Shown in pieces: positions 11,681 through 22,598 of a DNA stretch of 64,000 nucleotides. The DNA is taken from NCBI GenBank assembly GCA_037178625.1, contig CM074136.1, positions 2,232,001-2,296,000 on the forward strand, written 5' to 3'. The first letter of the stretch is position 1; each line of letters begins with the position of its first letter. The notes below the pieces were generated by a model that was given only the letters and a program-made list of their open reading frames with translations, had not been told where the DNA came from and searched no databases. The translations under genes were made by a program, and so were the position numbers. The DNA comes from Skeletonema tropicum. Lineage: Eukaryota > Bacillariophyta > Thalassiosirophyceae > Thalassiosirales > Thalassiosiraceae.

Positions 11681-12015
11681 CGAGTTAAACCCACTGTGAA
11701 TATGGTCTGTACCTTGTGACGACTGCGCAGTCGATACAACGACACAATCAAGCGACGAGTGGTATTGGATGGAGAGTTGTCCGAGCAGCATTGGGAGGAC
11801 AACCAGCGGACATGCAAGAAGAAATGAGTCACCAAGCAAGTTGAACAAATCTTGGCGGGCAATTTGAGATTAACAAAGTTGCAAGCTCACTCTTTGTTTA
11901 TCAACACGTGAGGTAACAATGACAACGCTCGTCGCTTGAATGGGAGATAGACTGTTGGATGCGTTAGTGGAGGGACCGATCAACACTCTTAACGCGCTTT
12001 CCATCACAGCCTTTT
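11681..12015. repeat. 335-bp direct repeat B, copy 1
   Basis: By eye this matches 15261-15595 over its full length (starts CGAGTTAAACCCACTGTGAA, ends at the T run of CACAGCCTTTT). On the minus strand it holds short ORFs, including one with SALRVLIGPSTNASNSL, but no known domain. Confidence 0.9.
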
Positions 12016-14905
12016 TATTTTTTGGTTTGACCGTCTTGGAGTCGACGTTCTTCACCACGGGCTGGTCTTTTTTCCCCTTCTCACCTTCACAACTCCTTGT
12101 GATGCGGAGGGTGGGTTGTTCGGTGCTTGGTTCTGAATGTTAGTGACAGTGTTGTCGCACACTCGCGTGTTGTTCCGGGGGGGTTTCCTGATGAGTAGGT
12201 CACCCCTTCACATACGCCACGCCGCTTCACGATGTTGGGCGTTGGCAGGGGATGCCTCCTCATGATATATATTTCCGGGGGGGTGTTTGCCGATGGTGGT
12301 GCGCAACATATAGCGCCCCATCGCCATCTATCCATCAATGGTGAATGCCATTGAAGAGGAATTCATTAAACACACTCATATCGATTGAGTTATACAACAA
12401 ATACATGTTTCATAATTTTGGGAGAACAGATGCCGCTCTAGGGGGCATCGTCTTTGTCTGTGGGAGTTCTCCATCGAGCTGGAATGTAGTCATTGGCGGA
12501 TAGTTCTCAGCCAAGCTATTATTGTGCAGCTTGTCACGGTCTAAAGCAGTTGCCCTACCAATCTGTCCTCCACGGAAGCAACAACCCGGTCACATAGTGA
12601 GAGGGTTGCCTACGCCTGCTTACCTATCTTCGGGGGAAGATGCTGCTGACGACCATATGCGTACTCCCAGTTACTTGATGCTTCTTTGATACAAGACGGA
12701 CGGGTCCAATTGATCAGTCTTCTATCATGTGATTTCGAATGCAAGAGAATGAAAGGTCCAGTCTCTCTATGCCGCCCAAAAGCTAGTAGAGGGCCTCTTT
12801 CTCTCTTGTGTCTGGAGTAATGGTGAAGCGGGATGTGTGAAGGGGTGAGATTGGTAATTCCACTTTCTCCGAGGCTACCATACGGTTTGGATCTGTGTGG
12901 TGCACTCAAGGAGGCTTCGCGTCCTTTCCCTCCCAGGTTCCATACAGTTTGGAACCGTGTGGAACGCAACGATGTGGAGACACCTTCATGCTATGGGTTC
13001 GAGTTTAGTTGGAGTAGACTTCGCTTTCTCCGAAGCTACTACAATGTTGGACTTGTTTCACGTAGGTATATTATTGAGGAGACATCTTCATTCCAATGGA
13101 CTCGAGAGTTAGAATAGACTTCCTTTCTGTACACACTACTCCTGTATAGTGACCGCCTGCTGATCGACTGTTGGCTAGCGGTGGCCATCTATTAGCACTG
13201 TGGGGCCATTATGTGCATGGTGTGAAGGCGGGTGTTGCGTATTCTCATTGCTACCTTTGGTTTGACAGTGAAGTATCATACTTCCAGTGGAAGTATCATA
13301 CTTCCAGTGGAAGCAGCGTTGAAGCACAACTCTTTGCCCTTCCACCGATCGTGGTGATTCGGATGCACGCTATGATAAAGCAACGTTCCATGCACGGCGT
13401 GAGGGTTTCAAATATGTAGCGTTGTTCTCATAGCATGTATGTGCTAACGACACCTGGCCTCTCCTCAAGGAATGGGATTTAGGAAGGAGTGAAGTTGCTG
13501 AGGGGGTGATCACCTAGGTTTGTCTGGTGATGCAATAGAATAGATCCTCCTCCTCGTGATATCCTACAACATCCACCTTAATTCCAGTAAGTGTTGATGG
13601 AACGGTTGGGAGTTAGGATGCGCCCTTACGTTCCTCAAGGAAGAGACGGATGGGATTGCCGGGGGGGGGTGAGGAACCACCAACCTACGGTGTGTGGATA
13701 CATAAGTGGGGTAGATAGAATCGTCTTCCCTGGCGCTGCCAATAGGAATCTCCGAAAAAAGGGGGTCGTGAAAAAGGAACATGAAGTTGATAGATATGGC
13801 CGTCAGAGCTCAGTTTAGTTGACGTCTATGTCATTGGAAAGTGGGCAACGTAATTGCATCGCATTGACCTACAGCATCACCGGGCTCAGAGACGTCTTTG
13901 GTAATCGAACCATGGCGTTTTCCACAGTCATGAATAGTGGAATCGAGGCAGCCACTCTGGCACAGTTGATTTAGTTGCGGAGTAATCCGGATAATAGTGT
14001 CTACCACCCTTCATTATTATCACGGATGACACAGCAGCGCCGCTTCTATGGGGCGTGATAACTGCAAGTTGATCCCTGGGCATCTACATCTTCATAAAGC
14101 TGATTGGATCCTTCTAGCACGGCATGGTAACGAAGAGTCTCAAGTTCCCGGGGAACTCTCATAGAATTTCATCGCGATATTACGCCTCCTCCAGATATTG
14201 CGGCCGCAGGAGGGTCTGTACCCGGATGTGGGGTTGAGATAGGCAAAGTACCCTTCCTTCATGTTAAACTCTGGCGGCGCTAGAACTTTGAGCGGCAATT
14301 TCTATTGGTCAATGATTATGTACGAGAGTGGCTGAGGACGAAAAGAAATGAGGTGATGAATTAGCAGCCAGGATTGGATCCTGTGCTCTACCTAGAGAAT
14401 CGCTCATGGTTGATAAGCAAGGAAAGGCTGAAGCGAGAGGTGGATATGGCTCCGCGATCGTGGAGAATACAACGCGCCCATTGGGTATCTATGGTACAAT
14501 GGAAGTGTAATCAATCTCAGCGCAAGTGAACACTAACCATGTATCATCTCATTTATCTCTTTTTCTTGCAGACGAGGACGGGCTATGGAAGAATCTACCG
14601 CCCTGCCCTTGTCCTTGTGGGTGAGCATCCTGTGTACGATTGTATCGCGCTGCATCATGGAATTGCAACCTCCCCCCTCCTGAGAGGTTAAGGGTAAGGT
14701 TGGCCGCAGGCACAGGATGTTTTACTTAGGCAGATTTTGTGTGCCAACAAGAGCTAGATGGATGAGGTCGGATCAACCAAGTTTCTATGTTCAAACTCAC
14801 GCCAGGGGTTCGGAACCCTGACTGGCGAAGCGACAGGTATACACAGCACTCATGTGCGTTGGACACCACGTTGCAGTACTCGCGGAGTCTCTAATTGCCG
14901 AGGGT
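12016..14905. other. gene-poor stretch with decayed repeats
   Basis: No intact gene is seen. A local tandem pair (GTATCATACTTCCAGTGGAA, twice) lies near 13272-13311. Motifs TCCGAGGCTACCATACGGTT and TCCGAAGCTACTACAATG near 12870 and 13030 hint at an old duplication. A short reading frame near 14399 (SLMVDKQGKAEARG) resembles the C-terminal SLMVDQAGKARSG of the recombinase relic at 17.75 kb, so a second decayed copy of that element is possible but weak. Confidence 0.4.
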
Positions 14906-15260
14906 GTAATGATTCGAAGCCTTCAAAGTCCGAATATTTGTTGTTCTTTCGATGCGGATCTAGTAGCAGAAGACAAGATTCCTGGTACAGGTTTATGGGA
15001 TCAGAGAGCATTTACGTGCTGATCCCGTACGTCACTGAAAAGTGGCCGACCGCTAATCGCCGTCACCCGTGCAATACAGAGAGGAAATCGCATGCGAAAG
15101 ATCTGTTAAGATGAACGTGAAACGAATGGATAGAGAAGAGCGGGTCTACATCCCCAATCGGTAATTATAGAGATCTAAGCATTAAGTTATGCAGTTAAAA
15201 CTCGCTTGGCAGAAGACCAGTGAGCTTCGTGAGAACGTGCACTTGTCACAAACGAAAGAC
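14906..15260. repeat. 355-bp direct repeat A, copy 1
   Basis: This matches 15655-16009 with single-base differences (for example GAGAGCATTT versus GAGAGCGTTT, and CAGTGAGC versus CAGTTAGC). It directly abuts repeat B, giving the order A-B-A. Confidence 0.9.
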
Positions 15261-15595
15261 CGAGTTAAACCCACTGTGAATATGGTCTGTACCTTGTGAC
15301 GACTGCGCAGTCGATACAACGACACAATCAAGCGACGAGTGGTATTGGATGGAGAGTTGTCCGAGCAGCATTGGGAGGACAACCAGCGGACATGCAAGAA
15401 GAAATGAGTCACCAAGCAAGTTGAACAAATCTTGGCGGGCAATTTGAGATTAACAAAGTTGCAAGCTCACTCTTTGTTTATCAACACGTGAGGTAACAAT
15501 GACAACGCTCGTCGCTTGAATGGGAGATAGACTGTTGGATGCGTTAGTGGAGGGACCGATCAACACTCTTAACGCGCTTTCCATCACAGCCTTTT
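15261..15595. repeat. 335-bp direct repeat B, copy 2
   Basis: This is the second copy of 11681-12015, 3580 bp downstream in the same orientation. It is enclosed by the two A repeats, so the A-B-A unit resembles a miniature terminal-repeat element. Flanking bases show no target duplication. Confidence 0.9.
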
Positions 15596-15654
15596 AATTT
15601 TCCCACCCACCCGGCCCTGGGTTATTTCGGTCATTGCTTCCTTCGTCTGGGGGG

Positions 15655-16009
15655 GTAATGATTCGAAGCCTTCAAAGTCCGAATATTTGTTGTTCTTTCG
15701 ATGCGGATCTAGTAGCAGAAGACAAGATTCCTGGTACAGGTTTATGGGATCAGAGAGCGTTTACGTGCTGATCCCGTACGTCACTGAAAAGTGGCCGACC
15801 GCTAATCGCCGTCACCCGTGCAATACAGAGAGGAAATCGCATGCGAAAGATCTGTTAAGATGAACGTGAAACGAATGGATAGAGAAGAGCGGGTCTACAT
15901 CCCCAATCGGTAATTATAGAGATCTAAGCATTAAGTTATGCAGTTAAAACTCGCTTGGCAGAAGACCAGTTAGCTTCGTGAGAACGTGCACTTGTCACAA
16001 ACGAAAGAC
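15655..16009. repeat. 355-bp direct repeat A, copy 2
   Basis: This is the second copy of 14906-15260, offset 749 bp. After it the sequence turns to CTACTTCTTTG, whereas copy 1 runs into repeat B. Confidence 0.9.
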
Positions 16010-16458
16010 CTACTTCTTTGTGAAGTAGATCTGCCACGTGTACTGTGTAATAAATATATATGAAATTTGGTCATCATTGAGTGATGATGTGGTGGTCGGG
16101 CCATTGTTGCTCTCATAGAGTGCTTGAATGGCAGCTCTAGTCCTGCTGAGCCGTTTGCCTTGCAAACCTTTCCCCCGAAAATTTTTTCAATCGGAACGCG
16201 AACGCGTTCCGTCGGAACGCGCACGGAACGGCGAAGCCGTTCTCACCGTGTTTTGAACAAACTTTTTACGTCCGTCCTTCTCCTCCATCCCTCCTTTTCC
16301 TCCTTCCCTCTTCCCTCCCTTCATCACATCAAAAAAAAATAATATCAACCATGTCGAAGAAGATCAACCATGTCGAAGAAGCCGGCACTATCATCATTTC
16401 TGAGACATATAAATGATGATAGATCAACACATTATTCTTCAATTATTCTTCGACAAAA
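16010..16458. other. 5' region of the recombinase relic
   Basis: This contains a CG-rich palindromic patch (about 16190-16245, built on GGAACGCG and GCGTTCC), a pyrimidine-rich stretch (16262-16330), and a doubled CCATGTCGAAGAAG motif near 16351-16382. It may be the 5' leader of the element that follows. Confidence 0.45.
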
Positions 16459-17832
16459 TGGGCAACTTACAATCTAACCTCCGGCCCCAACGCCACCCCT
16501 TAGTATTATACTCCGCCCTCTCGGCGCAGTACTTAGACAGTGACGCCGGCGGAGCGAACTTGAACACAAACACTGAGACAGAGCCTCAACAGCCTCAAAC
16601 ACTGCGTAAAGTTGATAATCCCTACAATAAGAAGCCGGCGTCTCAGCTAATCCTGATCCGGCGCCTGCGAAATCATTCGATGGCCGCGCAAGTAGCACCA
16701 AAAAAGGCCATGATGGAGCAATTTTAAGAATTGGGATGCGTTTGCTTCACAAAATAATTATCCATCATTTAATGCGCTCACTCAAAAAGACGTTTGCGGC
16801 AATGTTTATGTGAATGGTTCGATGGCAAATACTCAAAATCCTCATATTCGCATATTGATGGAAGAATTTGCTAAGTTCCTTGTTGATTACAAAAAAGCCG
16901 CAGGCGATAATGAGGAAGATGATGATGTAGATGCAAATGAATTAGATATCTTATTCGACAGCACCGGACGCGAGGAATGCAATGGCCTCGCACCAGGAAC
17001 TATCATGGGGAATTTTACTCGCCTTAAAAGCTGCTTATTCTCTAAGTTTAAGCCGTTGGGATTTCAGAATGACATTCAGATTGGTACTCCCGTCTTTATC
17101 TTAATCTGAAGAATTGGGTCGTCAGAGAGTGTCTCGCTCGCGGTGGTACCATTTCTAAGACGACTGTCGGGGTAGGCAAGAAGGCCTTGTCAAATATGTG
17201 TGACTTCTTTTTTAATCAGAATGATGCCTCCGGTTACGAGAAGAGGTGTGTACTTGCTGTGGTATTTGCAGCTGTCGGTCGAGGAGGTGAGATTGCTTTC
17301 ACCTAGTGGGAAGGGGTGCAGTGGAATGTGGATCAGGAGCATTTGATGATGGATTGGGGGGAAGCGAAGAAAGGTGTCCAATACTTAATGACATTTCATT
17401 TAGATGCTACGAATTGGCGCATTGATGTTCTTCATGCTATTGCCTGCTACGTACTTTGTGGTCAAATCGGGGGAAAAGTGCGAGCTACACCTCAAGAGTC
17501 GGGGGTGAACTGGATGTTTCCTAGCTATGTCGACTTGGCTGATGGAGGAGCAGCTAGCAAGATTTCACGTGTTGTGGACAACAGACGAAGCGAAGAAGCA
17601 AAAGTGGAACTCTAGCCATGGTTTGCGTGTCGGAGCGTCTGATGAAATGGTATACAATCACATGCTGAGTGTGTTTGCAGCGATTGCAAGAGGGGGGTGG
17701 ATTGCAAAGCAGACAGCTTATAATTTAAGTACTTGACGGCTAGTCTTATGGTTGATCAAGCTGGAAAGGCTCGCTCTGGCAAACTGGCACCATCCAAAGA
17801 TGCTTATCAGACTGCAGAGAATGAAGCGTAAG
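16459..17832 (+). pseudogene. decayed tyrosine recombinase (Crypton/DIRS-like YR)
   Basis: One protein is spread over at least three frames. Frame 1 starts MGNLQSNLRPQ at 16459. A shifted frame from about 16715 reads NFKNWDAFASQNNYPSF to about 17109. A third frame reads LKNWVVRECLARGG, then KRCVLAVVFAAVGRGGEIAF and an in-frame TAG at about 17304. It continues WEGVQWNVDQEHLMMDWG through WMFPSYVDLADGG. Another shift gives SSHGLRVGASDEMVYNHMLS, and a last one KYLTASLMVDQAGKA. GRGGE fits the box I Arg, and HGLR fits the box II HxxR of tyrosine recombinases. A Tyr nucleophile may lie in KQTAYNLS. Multiple frameshifts and a stop make it non-functional. Whether it was a Crypton, a DIRS-type element or a captured phage-type integrase cannot be settled here. 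Confidence 0.6.
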
Positions 17833-18111
17833 AAATAATATCAGCAGCTAACTTTATTGTATGGTTCTTTACGTTTTGTTTATCATAATACACTTCCTGA
17901 CTCACGCCCGGGAGGTTGCTTCATGTATCTCTTGGTGCTCCAAGATCCAAGATGCCTCGGCCTGCATGCACACATAATAATATGTCACAATCCATGATGT
18001 GCCACGGCTTGCATCGTCATTATATCTGTCATTTCAATGTCACAAAAAGTGCCGTTCCGATGGGGAGTCCCTATTACACTGAGCGTTCCGATGGTTCCGG
18101 AGTCCTCAGAG
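17833..18111. other. spacer between recombinase relic and LTR relic
   Basis: No gene is supported. GTTCCGATGG repeats locally near 18054 and 18084. Confidence 0.4.
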
Positions 18112-18411
18112 AATTTGGAACGCTGCCTTTTATCATCATTATCGGGAATATGGAATTTAGGAATTATGGGAATATGGTTTTACGTTATTTTGATTCATCA
18201 CGGACGAGAAGCCATCTGCCTCGGGAGAAGGACATCTGCTTGCTTTTGGCGGGATAAGATTTTTTATCTCACCACGAGTTGAAGGTCGACCATGACAAGT
18301 CGACATCTCACAGTCGAAGAAATAGAAATAAACAATAAACACCGTGTAGTAAGTAGACGCCGATGGCGGATCTTTCTCTCAGTAATACTTCGGGAATCGA
18401 GTAGGAATAGC
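18112..18411 (+). repeat. diverged LTR relic related to the 31486-35428 element
   Basis: The sequence from TTTGGAACGCTGCC through TAATACTTCGGGAATCGAGTAGGA follows the 497-bp LTR of the intact plus element (31486-31982) with many substitutions and small indels. Shared landmarks are GAATTATGGGAAT, GGCGGGATAAGATTTT and AATAAACA.CGTGTAGTA. It shows the family was active here earlier as well. Confidence 0.75.
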
Positions 18412-19299
18412 CGTGCCTTAGTGCACCAGTTTCCGGCTAATTTGGGCTTTAGGAATCTTATCCCCAGCAACGTTGTCTCTCCCAACCTACGACACCAGAT
18501 CGGGTGAAACCTCTCGCCTCCGGCCACGTTCACTTCTTCAGGATCGTCCATTGTCCGCGGAGCCTTGCAGCTTGTATGGCATTCGACAGATTATTGCTTA
18601 CTTTAGACAGTACATTGGCGCCTCTTTCACAACATACACGGCTATCCTATTTCCCCTGGTTCGAGTCAGCCATTTTGTCAACTATTCCGAGTCGAATACC
18701 TTAGCCACAGTATATCGCACGTCAAGGACTCAAGCCGTCTCATGGTCTATCATCGACAATTCGATGATTCCATCATCGCAGTATCAGATATGGACAAACA
18801 GAAATGGTTGCATCGATTCATGCGAGTCTAGAAACTCTTCTTGTTGCGACCGATCCTCACATGATGTGAGTGAGTCTAGCGTAAGTATATCACTTCGCAC
18901 GAAAGGCCTTTCGCCTTTTATCCACACGTGTCACAGAAGAGTTGGTGCCTCATCACCTAGCGATAGCAGTCAGCCTACATTATAGAGAAGCTCTGTTCTA
19001 TGCCCTCGAGGAGAAGTCGATCGATGCAACAATACATCATGTCTTATTACCGCAACTGGCATAATGATAGTTCAATCAAGTTTCCATGTGTTGCAGATGC
19101 ATGACAGAGTTACAGGGCGCTCAAGACTTCCAGTTGTGTCTTCCCCAGGACACTTGAGTACGGCAATGCGCAATGAAACACAAAGCTAATCTCGGTGGTG
19201 AAGATCTCTAGACGATGCAGAATGATCCGTAGGATCAGATCGTTACAGATATCTTCAGGAGTACAAAGAGATATAGTGATTTACAACCACAAACTCAGC
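18412..19299. other. possible internal remains of an old LTR element
   Basis: No recognisable gag or pol is seen. A segment near 19048-19160 (CATAATGATAG.TTCAATCAAGTT.CCATGTGTTGCAG) recurs diverged at 19651-19755, so the tandem duplication just downstream is embedded in an older direct repeat. Confidence 0.4.
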
Positions 19300-19602
19300 C
19301 ATAAAGAACAGTTTTACTCTCTCTTCATGCAGGCGACTCGTCCAGCAAGCAGACAGTCTAGCGAGGATGTTCGAGACGAGGATGTTCAGATCCTACAGCG
19401 AAACAGATGTGGCCATCTGAATGCCATCCACTTAAAGGACATGTGTGGCTTGTCCTGTACCATAAAGAACAGATTTGCTTTGGCAATCCAGTCGACTCGT
19501 CCAACCAGCAGAGAGTCTAGCGAGGATGTTCGGGTCCTACAGCATACCAGATGTGGCCATCTGAATGCCATCCACTTAAAGGACATGTGTGGCTTGTCCT
19601 GA
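19300..19602 (+). repeat. two-copy tandem repeat, about 140-160 bp
   Basis: Unit 1 (19300-19460) and unit 2 (19461-19602) both begin CATAAAGAACAG and end CACTTAAAGGACATGTGTGG plus CTTGTCCTG. They differ by an indel around GATGTTCGAGACGAGGATGTT. The plus frame is open through both copies (135 codons from 19195), but no domain is recognisable. Confidence 0.85.
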
Positions 19603-20490
19603 AGAAGCTAGGTGGCACAGGTGTAACAACACCTTCACGTTCTTACGCGCAACGGCATAATGATATGTTTCAATCAAGTTCCCATGTGTTGCAGCTGCGT
19701 GACCTATCAGTGACTTATTAAGCTCCCATGTGTATCCCCAGCACACTTGAAGAACAATATCTTCTTCCCTAATGAATATCAAGAGATCATTGCATGAGTG
19801 GGCTCGAGGCCGGCATGTCAGGCAGTCAATTGTTTTTCCGGGAATACCAGAGTTTGCTATCATGTAAGCCGCCGCCCCTATAGTCGGAACGACATGGGTC
19901 TGCATAAACTAACAAGATACAGTGTGCGGCTCCTAATGGTGCCACTGCACTACCTGCGTAGCGGAACTCATGGTAAGGGTGATAATTACTAGGTAATTAT
20001 GGTAGGTGATCATTCCAAGGCAAGGATCGTGGCTCCGATGGAAGTCGGAGTTGGCGGCTGACTGGACGTCTGTCCACCCCACACGGTATCGAAACACGCG
20101 AACCGGCCAAAATGTCCGTGGGAGGGGTGACGGGAGGTAAAAGTTGTGGATTTTATGCCGTTGATGGCGACGTTAATTTCTTAATTTTCGGTGAATCAAC
20201 TGACTATTACCGTCGGAGTCACTTAGATTAAGATGTATAGAATCGAATAAGCCAAGTATAATAGGTGTATTTATTAGATGTGCACAACTGTGGCCATAGG
20301 AGTGGAGGACATCATGGTGAGGGTGTAAAAGATGATATTATTATTTGGAGGGTGGATTTTGCGTGGTACCGGTTAGCGACGGCCTCTGTACGAAGGAATC
20401 GAATTCCCTAGCTACGGCCAAAACAGCGATTTTACAGTAGGAATAATACTCAAAAACACTTGTGTTCTACCTTAATAGGGGGTGGCCTCA
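19603..20490. other. intergenic, no supported gene
   Basis: Apart from the diverged copy of the 19048 segment at 19651-19755, I see no structure that identifies a gene or element. Confidence 0.45.
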
Positions 20491-20492
20491 AC

Positions 20493-21118
20493 CTGTCCGC
20501 GAAACTGTTACATATGTACCAACCAGATCGCTCACGCCGGACGTAGGAATTGAATTCCTACGTAAAATCTAGTATGTCTGTGTTACGTAACAAATCCACG
20601 GACACACTGGCTCTCACATCATGGGAATAGGTCGGCAAGAGTTTCGAAGACAGTAGAATTTAGTGTTTTCACATAAATCAATGTACTTTCTTTACTCTCT
20701 AGAGTTTGCGGCCAGCTTCCGCTCATACCCGAACTAACTTTCCAACAGAAAGAATCATCTTGTCCTCAACATTTTTCACGATGTCTTGCTTGTTGAAAGT
20801 GTCGCCATACATTTCAACATCTGAATACTCGTTCACATACTCATTCACTTCCAACATTCTTGCCAATACTTTGTATGATTTTGCTTCGTTCCGAAACTCT
20901 TTCGTTGACTCCTTTTGATTTTTGGGGACAAAATAACTGAAGAGTTGGGTGATAAAGTAATCTTTTAGGAGATAGATGGAAATTTGTTGCGGATTTGGGG
21001 TACCCGACCAGGAGATGGTCCGTGAAACTGTTACATATGTAACTGCTCGAGTTGATCCGCCGGACACTATAGCTTTGCGGACAGTTACATATGTAATTTG
21101 AAATTTGAAACGCCGGAC
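20493..21118. repeat. three short GTCCG...CGGAC units with a palindromic core
   Basis: Units near 20493-20540, 21018-21065 and 21078-21118 share G(T/C)CCG(C/T)GAAACTG or GCGGACAG, the palindrome TTACATATGTAA or a close variant, then CGCCGGAC. The outer bases (GTCCG and CGGAC) are inverted. The first two units bracket a 114-codon minus ORF (20723-21067) of unknown origin. This may be a miniature inverted-repeat family or the ends of a small transposon. Confidence 0.6.
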
Positions 21119-22332
21119 ATTTTGCGTTACATAGAGGAATTAGTATGGTTCTACTTACGAGGCCACCCCTCCTACCTAATGGTGACTACAATATATCGTA
21201 TGCACGCAATTTTGGTGTGGGGTGTGTGGGTTTTCGGTAGGGTTCTGGGTGGGTTGACGAACCTCAGGCTTTTGTCCCCCTTTTTGAAGCAGTCTGTCCT
21301 TCCCCGTCAAAGGTTCTCTTTTGTCCCCCAATTCTCATGAAACAGCAGAGATGATGCTTGAGTTGGTAGAGCTTCTTTCACAGTTCCTCTTTCAGACTAA
21401 CTAATAAGACCGTACCAGCTCGGTTTGATTGTAGCTCGCTGGTCCGTTAGGTTAGCCCACCCGGAGATGAGTATCGGCTCTAATAACTTGCTTGCTAAAA
21501 ACGTATATAGCGAATGCAAACCTGAAGGGCAAAAAATCTGAAATGAAATGGTTTTATCCCTTTGAGATTTTCACTACTTATGTGGTGGCATTATGAAGAT
21601 GATGGATATTCACGGTGTGGATGTACTCCTCAACTACTGAAACGAAAAAACTTTAGGTTGTTACCGCAGATTTGACAAAAGTGACACAGACCGCAGGTAG
21701 GCCAAATAAACACAAATTGTTCAATGAGATCAGAACTAGAGAACAGACCAGCTCCTCCAGGTTTACTATCGGCATTTATAGTATCTTAACTTTGCTGGAT
21801 TAGGTCTGCTTAATAAGTACGTAGCCCAAGCTAGAAGGAGAGGAGAGAAATCAGACGGGGCTGCCAGCCCAGCTAGATCAGACGGGGCTGCCAGCCAGCT
21901 AGTCTCTTGCGCAAATTATCAGACGGGGCTGTAAGATTGGATGCAATTGGGTCTTGCGTTGCTAGGGTATCGTGAATGCAGGGGAAAGCAAGCTTAATCG
22001 TAATACATAGACAATGCCTTTGATAATGATTGTGTGCTTATTATTTTTTAGAGCTTGTTGCCCGATGAATGCATCTGCGCAATGTCGACGTGGCTGTCGT
22101 GGCTACTGTGACAGTGACGCATTTGACGCATTCATTCTACGGCATTGAATGCTGTCGAGAGGTTTCCATAGAAGACGTCGTGACTCTTGTGAGTCCCTCT
22201 AATCTCACAGGTGGGGCTGGCAGCCCAGTACCTTAGTCTCTGCCATGCAAAACATTTAAGTTGAAATAGAGACTAAGTACACCCTACATATGATCTTCAG
22301 ACACCTGTCTGAGTCACTTGGGAGGACTCAGC
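21119..22332. other. intergenic with short GACGGGGCTG repeats
   Basis: TCAGACGGGGCTG occurs three times between about 21855 and 21930, the first two followed by CCAGCC.AGCTAG. GTGGGGCTGGCAGCCCAG at about 22211 is a related form. No gene is supported. The stretch ends at the target site TCAGC (22328-22332) of the outer LTR element. Confidence 0.5.
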
Positions 22333-22598
22333 TGTCACAGGACATGACTCTCTTCTGGTATCCCAATACCGTTATGACAGTCATTCTTCCTGTTCACACG
22401 TGTCAAGTAGCAACCACGGTGAGAACCCGTGATTGATCCTCTCACACAAGATGACGTCGCACGTTGGTGCTCCTTCATCACCTTTGGGAATAGCCCACTT
22501 CTTTAGCTCTTAAGCTTAGTCACCATGATATCCGTGTTCCTAGTGGTCTCTTCTGGCTCTAGTTGCACAATCAATACCGGTCCTATTTGCTTGTGACA
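22333..22598 (+). repeat. 5' LTR of the outer element
   Basis: This 266-bp repeat has TGTCACA/TGTGACA ends, with TSD TCAGC immediately to the left. By eye it is identical to 35437-35702. Confidence 0.9.

Noticed and set aside
22333..22598. Solo LTR or MITE interpretation of the 266-bp repeat
   Set aside because: The target duplication TCAGC is split between the left copy's outer flank and the right copy's outer flank, which ties both copies to one insertion.
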